From assembly GCA_030015575.1 (NCBI GenBank), contig CM057337.1, forward strand, positions 293,532,044 through 293,596,043: 64,000 nucleotides of DNA, read 5' to 3'. The notes beneath the pieces are model-generated. The model made no database searches. It was not told where the DNA came from and saw only the letters and a list, made by a program, of their open reading frames with translations. Origin of the DNA: Agapanthus africanus (Eukaryota; Streptophyta; Magnoliopsida; Asparagales; Amaryllidaceae). Shown in pieces: positions 58,927 through 64,000 of the stretch; position 1 is the first letter of the stretch, and each line of letters begins with the position of its first letter. A program made the translations under genes and the position numbers.

Positions 58927-61134
58927 TGTAGTGTTACTAGGCACTCTAACAAGGTTCTACATGGCATCAACCATGCCCGATTAAGATTTTAGCAGTGCCG
59001 AACAACCCTAAACAAGATCTTTGCTAGATAATTAGGGTTTCACATGCAAGTAAATATCTTTTACGACTAAGCGAAAACGAAATACAACCTTTGTAGATCG
59101 GTCCTTCACTTCTAAAGCACCTTGAAGGAGTCCCTTCGCTGCGATCATGGTCCTCCCGGGCCCTTGCTCGGCTTCACGAGGCAGAAGGAGCGTCCTTGCT
59201 TGAAGTTTTAGAGGCCGAAGATGATCTACGTCGAGGGAATACGAACTCAAGCTTCTACTTCACTAACTAGAGAATTAGTGAAGCAAGCACCCTAAACTAA
59301 AGTGCTAGTCTAGTAGAGGATGGAGAAATAGGAAGTGAGTTCACTTTAGAATTTATTTTCTCACAGTGATATCTTTTGAAAACCCTAGCAAGCTTTTCTT
59401 TTGCTCAAAGAAGAAGAAGATGAACAAAAGAAAAGATGAGGATAATGATCAAGTGAGTGAGCTAATCATGGGTGAGTGAGTATCATATACTAACTCATGT
59501 AGAGACATAACCATGGCTAATCCAAATGGTTAGGTTAACAAAAATCTAAAGTAAAGACAAAATCAGTGGATTTTGTCAAAGCAAAGCAAGTTTCTACAAG
59601 CTTCATGCTCTTTTCTAATCTCCACTAATTTTGTAATTTCCTTAAATAATTATAACCCACCATAATAAATAGAATGGTGTATGTCTTACACACCCATGAA
59701 AGATGTATCAACAACCATGATACAAAAAGAAAACACATTTTAATATATATTACATATATATTAAAGTTGTGCACATGTGAGAAAAATCTTTAAGTGAACA
59801 AATGTTAGTTAATGTAAATTAGTATATCAAATATAAAATTATACACTAAATTATTAAATCAACACTTGACGTAATAATCCGGTTATATCTCATATAACCA
59901 ACTAATATCCAATGTATCGACTTATCGAATTAACACTTGATTCGATAATCCGGCTATATCACATATAACCGACCGATACAAAAAGTCGCGAGAATAGAAT
60001 ACGGTATCACATACATGCATTATTCTCGGTCCCACACATATCACATATGCGCTCCTATTTCATTTTGCCTGAACCAGTAAAACCTCTATGTAGGACTCTC
60101 AAGACTCGTCAATACGCCGGAAGTAGGTGATGATCACATCAAGCACCCACAAGCCGTCAGCGGTACAAGCTGGACGTAACGGCTACCCGGATTTTGAGCG
60201 ATCAGAAGATCAGCAAGCACGCCCGCTCCAACTCTTGTGAAAGCCTGCCGGTAACACCTGCCGTACAGTCCGGTCTCCTCGTCTGATATGTCACATATCA
60301 AGTCTAAGTGTGGTAAACGTCAAACCCCAATAACCGATAAGTCTTGCCGATGTGAGGCTCATAACGGGTCGAGAAACTACTGACACTTACCAGTAAATCT
60401 CTAAATCAGCGCTGGCCAGGGACTTCCCTGTTATGGCCAATCCAGCACAGCGCAACATCAACCCCCAATACCGGGAGAGACGAAACCCCTCCCATCGCTC
60501 ATTGCCTCCATGTGTCTCGGGAATGTACCCAAAAACCACCGTTTTGCATGCCCTGTTGGACGTGGTAAGGTGGAAATCAAAGCACAGTGGGAATCACACA
60601 AGAATCTATGACGATCTCGGGTCTACAGACTAACATGTACAAGTGTCATCAGAGAATTGCCATCTGACATGAGGTATAATACCATCTGGGAGTTCTCGGC
60701 GAGTCCGTCCAGTGTACCCAGTCTCCACTGAGCACCCGTATACCATTTCTGATGTCAAACACCAATGGATATGGGATCATCCATCGCCTATCTTATGGGT
60801 CGAGTAGTGTATACGCTAGTCTACTGTGGTATATCGATTCCCTGTCTCGATACACCTACGACTAGGAACATTAAAGGATGTACTTATGGACTACCATGGC
60901 CCCACTAGTATGATCTGCATCATAGTCCTGGTAGTCAAGTACACATCCTAAGGGCTTTACCAACACGAACTATAAGACAGTATCAAGAGACAAGTATACT
61001 TGTTACGATAAAGGGCAACCAGATAGCATACTATCATATCGAGCAAGAAAGTCCTCTCTATATATGTCCAAGCATCCAATATAATATACATCATCTGTAC
61101 AATACTGGCCTCTAGGGCATACATACAACTAACA
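58927..61134 (-). repeat. 5' LTR of element G (2208 bp, family 2)
   Basis: Partner of 50692-52908. It is followed by GAGAT (61135-61139). Palindrome pairs lie near 59865-59975. Confidence 0.93.
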
Positions 61135-61139
61135 GAGAT

Positions 61140-62345
61140 CATACTACTGCCTGAGACAAATGTTTATATTATATATGAGATATATGTTAAATTGCAGATT
61201 TCGTTTCAAATGTGATGCTTGTGAATCATAATAAAATGGTACTTCATTAATGAGATTAATGAAATAAAAGAAACCTAAAGATGTTGTAGAAACTTATTTA
61301 AAAACTGGCAGCTCTAGTTCTTGCTTTGCATAGCCGTGTTCCTTATAGAACATCCAGCACCTTATTCGATAAGGAAAGAGCCGAGATCCCTTCACCGGGA
61401 GTGACCTCTTTAGCGAGCCAGATGCTGCAAACTCGGTTTGTCTTTTAATTGTTTTTATAGTTTCTGCTTTGCATAGTGATATTTGTGAAATATCCTGCAC
61501 CTTATTCGATGAGGAAAGAGACGAGATCCCTTCACCTGGAATGAACTCTTTAGCAAAACTAGAAAAGTCCTCAAAAACATTCCATTCAAAATCAGTCGAT
61601 TCTACAACAATATCAAGTTCATTACGCAAAAGTTTTTCTTAAAACCTGTCGTAGCCCTCCGTCATTTCAGATAAGTACTAATTAGTATTTGTGTTGCGGT
61701 AGTTTGGCATTCGTCAAGGCGTAGTGTACGGTAGCTAACTAGTGCTTATCTGCTAGCATACGATGCGATTGGATTAGGTTATTTGTACGGCGTTATTTGG
61801 CATTCGTCAAGGGTCGTGCGGGTGGGTTTAATTCAATTAAGAAATGTACGGGTTGAACATGGCTAGCGGACTATGGGTTGTTTGGCATTCGTCAAGTTCG
61901 TAGCACGTTAGGGGAAAAATATTATTGGGAATTTCAAGTGTTCAAATTTGCAATGAGATTACATACTTTTTATGAGATAGTTGGATCCCGATACCCGCTG
62001 CGAGTAAGAGTTACTCCTGGGAGAGTTTTACACATTACAATTAGCCGATCAAGTAGATGTCTAGAAAGGTGTTAACGGGGTTACGCGCTGGGAAAACGAG
62101 GTTTACTTTAATTAGTTCCGTGCGAAAGCACGGGGAACCTCCCTCAAAGTACCGTCACTGGCCTGGCCGAAATATTGGCGAACTTGTAGCGTGTAATTAA
62201 TCTCGGCTAGACTTTCCTTTTAGGGTTTGAAGGACGATTTGACTAAAACAGTGGGAGACATCCTGATTAGATAAATTGATAACCAATCTAATCTTGTAAA
62301 AGCGCACGCTTAGTGTTTTCTTCTCTCTCTCTCAAGGTAGCGACC
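61140..62345 (+). other. Structured leader of H, part 2
   Basis: H's leader resumes after G. The M4 twins are AAAGAG/CTCTTT at 61375-61411 and 61515-61551, with a CCTTAT/ATAAGG small stem before the first. Three M5 units with the loop text TTTGGCATTCGTCAA occur near 61700, 61790 and 61880. The conserved GTAGCCCTCCGTC strand is near 61650. The pyrimidine tract and AG lie near 62315-62336. M3 is not recognised here. Confidence 0.72.
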
Positions 62346-64000
62346 ATATTACGCCTTAATCAAGATAATAATACGGATGTATTGACCGAACCCGCTTGTT
62401 ATACTGCGCTAGGGAACGTTGGTCCCGCTCCAACTTATAATTGTTATAAGACAGAGCAGGAAATAGGGGATTACCAGAATTCCCTGCCGCCCAAACGAAG
62501 AAAGTGCATGCTGATGCATCATCTTCGGGTATGTTCATTACCAAGAATTGTTTCTCTGTATTCTTTACGTCCTGGGTATGAGATACCGGATCAGGATCCC
62601 GCAAATGTAATCTGTTACATGGGCTATAGATAGGTAGAGGACTGAGAACGGGTGATAAAGTTTCATGAGATAGAAACGGTGCAAGTGTTGCAGCCAAGTC
62701 TGTTGGTAGTTATCACCCTGTATTATCAGAATACATTGATTCTGAACGAATGTTATTAGATACCGAACCTGATATACAACATCATATCAGTCTCTTTAGA
62801 TGTAATGGAGGATATAATTTTGTATTGTTGGATAATGTTTTGAACATTTCCTATATCAAGAGTTGATCGGTTCAGGCACGTTATCTAAAAGCGTTGGCGT
62901 TCTAAATCAAACTACAGTTCTTAGTATACAGAACACACACAAGTGGAAGAATTCAGAAATGAATGAATCCTTCTTGAGGTATTGTAGACTAGGTCATATC
63001 AACGCTACCCGACTAGCTGAAGTTACATTTAGATGCATATTTAAATCTGTTTGAATTTACATCTTGTGAAACTTGTCGATCATGTCACAAAGATTACATG
63101 ACCACAGCTCTGTTTATTGGAAACAGAGAAAGAGTTACTGAACTCTTGGGATTGATACATGCTGATGTATAAAGGTCCCCTTTCTACACAAGCCAAGACC
63201 GGTTCTTTATACTTTATTATATTCACTGATGGTCTCTCAAGATTCGCACATGTGTTCCTGTTGAAACACAAGTCTGAACCTTTTGAGAAATTCAATGAAT
63301 ATGAGTTAGAAGTAGAGAACCAAAATCGGGTATAAGTATCATGTCCTTTGATGAGATCAAGGAGGAGAATTCTTGAGCACGGGATTCCTGGACTTTTCTA
63401 AAGGAGAATGAGATTCTCTCTCAGCATTACTCCTCCGTATACACCACAACACGTAGGTGTATCGGGGAGGAGCAATCGCACCCTATGTGATATGGTGCGC
63501 TCTATGATGAGTACTACTGAGTTTCCTATTTCCTTTTGGGAGTTATGCACTTGAGAAGCTGCATACCTATTGAATATGGTTCAAATCAAATTAGTTGCCT
63601 ACCACTTCATATGTGATATGGAATGGGAAGAGCCCATATCTTAAGTATGTTAAGATTTGGGGTTGTCCGGCCTATGTCTAAAAAGCAAAATCCGGACAAG
63701 CTCGAGGCAAAGTCAGTTTTGTAGAAGTTTGTTGGATATCCCAAGCATTCGCAAAGAAATATCTTCTACCAAACCGAGGAACAAAAGATGTTTTGTTTCT
63801 CAACATGCCACCTTTGTGAAAGGGAATTTCTTGTGAAGAAATTAGTGGTCATGACGTAGAACTGGAAAGAGTTCTAGCTAAACAAACTCCGGTTGATGAT
63901 TTGGTAGAACCGAAAGATTCAATAGTTACCAACGAACCTCAGCCTCTCCGCCGATCTAGTAGGGTTCCTCACCCACTAGAGAGATACTTCGGTTTCTCTA
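62346..64000 (+). pseudogene. Pol relic of element H: protease to integrase, cut by window edge
   Basis: The plus strand matches G's coding region in order: the pre-protease segment (NQDNNTDVLTEPACY) near 62365, a protease neighbourhood to about 62860, the pre-integrase zinc region near 63060-63100, an integrase core region (about 63150-63560), and a WGCPAYV-like stretch near 63660, ending in the integrase-RT linker (RVPHP near 63963) at the edge. It has several breaks. Confidence 0.82.

Larger units (their letters stand above)
50692..61134 (-). mobile_element. Element G: family 2 copia LTR retrotransposon, best preserved pol
   Basis: A full-length reverse element inside H's leader, flanked by GAGAT (50687-50691, 61135-61139). 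LTRs are 50692-52908 and 58927-61134, differing by roughly 4-6% by eye. The interior (52909-58926) holds a 2.7-kb leader followed by PR, integrase, RT and RNase H in copia order. The coding region is broken, with about four or five breaks, but most of each domain can still be recognised. No gag is recognised either upstream of PR or downstream of RNase H. It represents the autonomous-type family whose enzymes could have moved family 1. Confidence 0.95.
48071..64000 (+). mobile_element. Element H: family 2 copia LTR retrotransposon, right part missing from window
   Basis: Starts with an LTR (TGTTAGTTATATGTATGCC), continues with a leader, is interrupted by element G, then resumes with leader, protease and integrase remnants up to the window edge. 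Its 3' LTR is not in view, so its completeness and age cannot be judged from LTR comparison. Divergence from G and B suggests an older insertion, and it must predate G. The region around its LTR-leader junction is rearranged compared with its relatives. It is broken in several places. Confidence 0.88.

Overview
The window is plant intergenic DNA made almost entirely of nested LTR retrotransposons. I found no host gene, tRNA or rRNA gene, or CRISPR array. The elements are Ty1/copia of the Tork/Angela-like type. Evidence is LTRs of about 2.1-2.3 kb starting TGTT(G/A)G and ending ACA, an initiator-Met tRNA primer site (TGGTATCAGAG), a polypurine tract ending just before the 3' LTR, 5-bp target duplications, and PR-IN-RT-RH remnants. 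The organism is probably a plant with a large, repeat-rich genome; the species cannot be told from this sequence.

Layout. D (+) is the oldest host and enters from the left edge. A (-, 347-10299, duplication GACTT) sits in its 5' LTR. F, an unclassified non-coding insertion, starts at 13858 inside D's leader. F contains B (-, 14295-36025, GGTAG), E (+, 37558-47816, CACAC) and H (+, from 48071, running off the right edge). B contains C (-, 18171-27795, GGCAC) and a solo LTR, S (+, 28392-30477, GCATT). H contains G (-, 50692-61134, GAGAT). Nesting reaches four levels (D>F>B>C). LTR pairs compared by eye give the order: E differs at about 0.4%, A about 1.3%, C about 2-3%, and B and G roughly 4-6%.

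There are two families. Family 2 (B, D, G, H) carries recognisable pol; G is the best preserved but still broken. Family 1 (A, C, E and solo LTR S) has only decayed pol homology and no long reading frame, although E has nearly identical LTRs. It therefore looks like a non-autonomous family moved in trans. I could not recognise gag in any copy of either family.

The most interesting signal is the leader of about 2-2.7 kb between the primer site and pol. Both families carry the same ordered series of RNA hairpins: a GC-rich hairpin (M0), a GCTATA-loop hairpin (M1), a 300-470 nt domain closed by a long-range stem (M2) followed by a small hairpin (M2b), a branched GTTAG element (M3), twin hairpins with arms always 31 nt apart (M4), and three hairpins with a shared inner stem (M5). 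A pyrimidine tract plus AG follows. In many cases the paired arms differ between copies by compensating or G-U changes. These structures survive where coding capacity is gone, which suggests a cis-acting RNA system for packaging, translation or reverse transcription. The LTRs also carry duplicated palindromes with compensated arms. All covariation was read by eye from at most seven copies and needs a statistical test.
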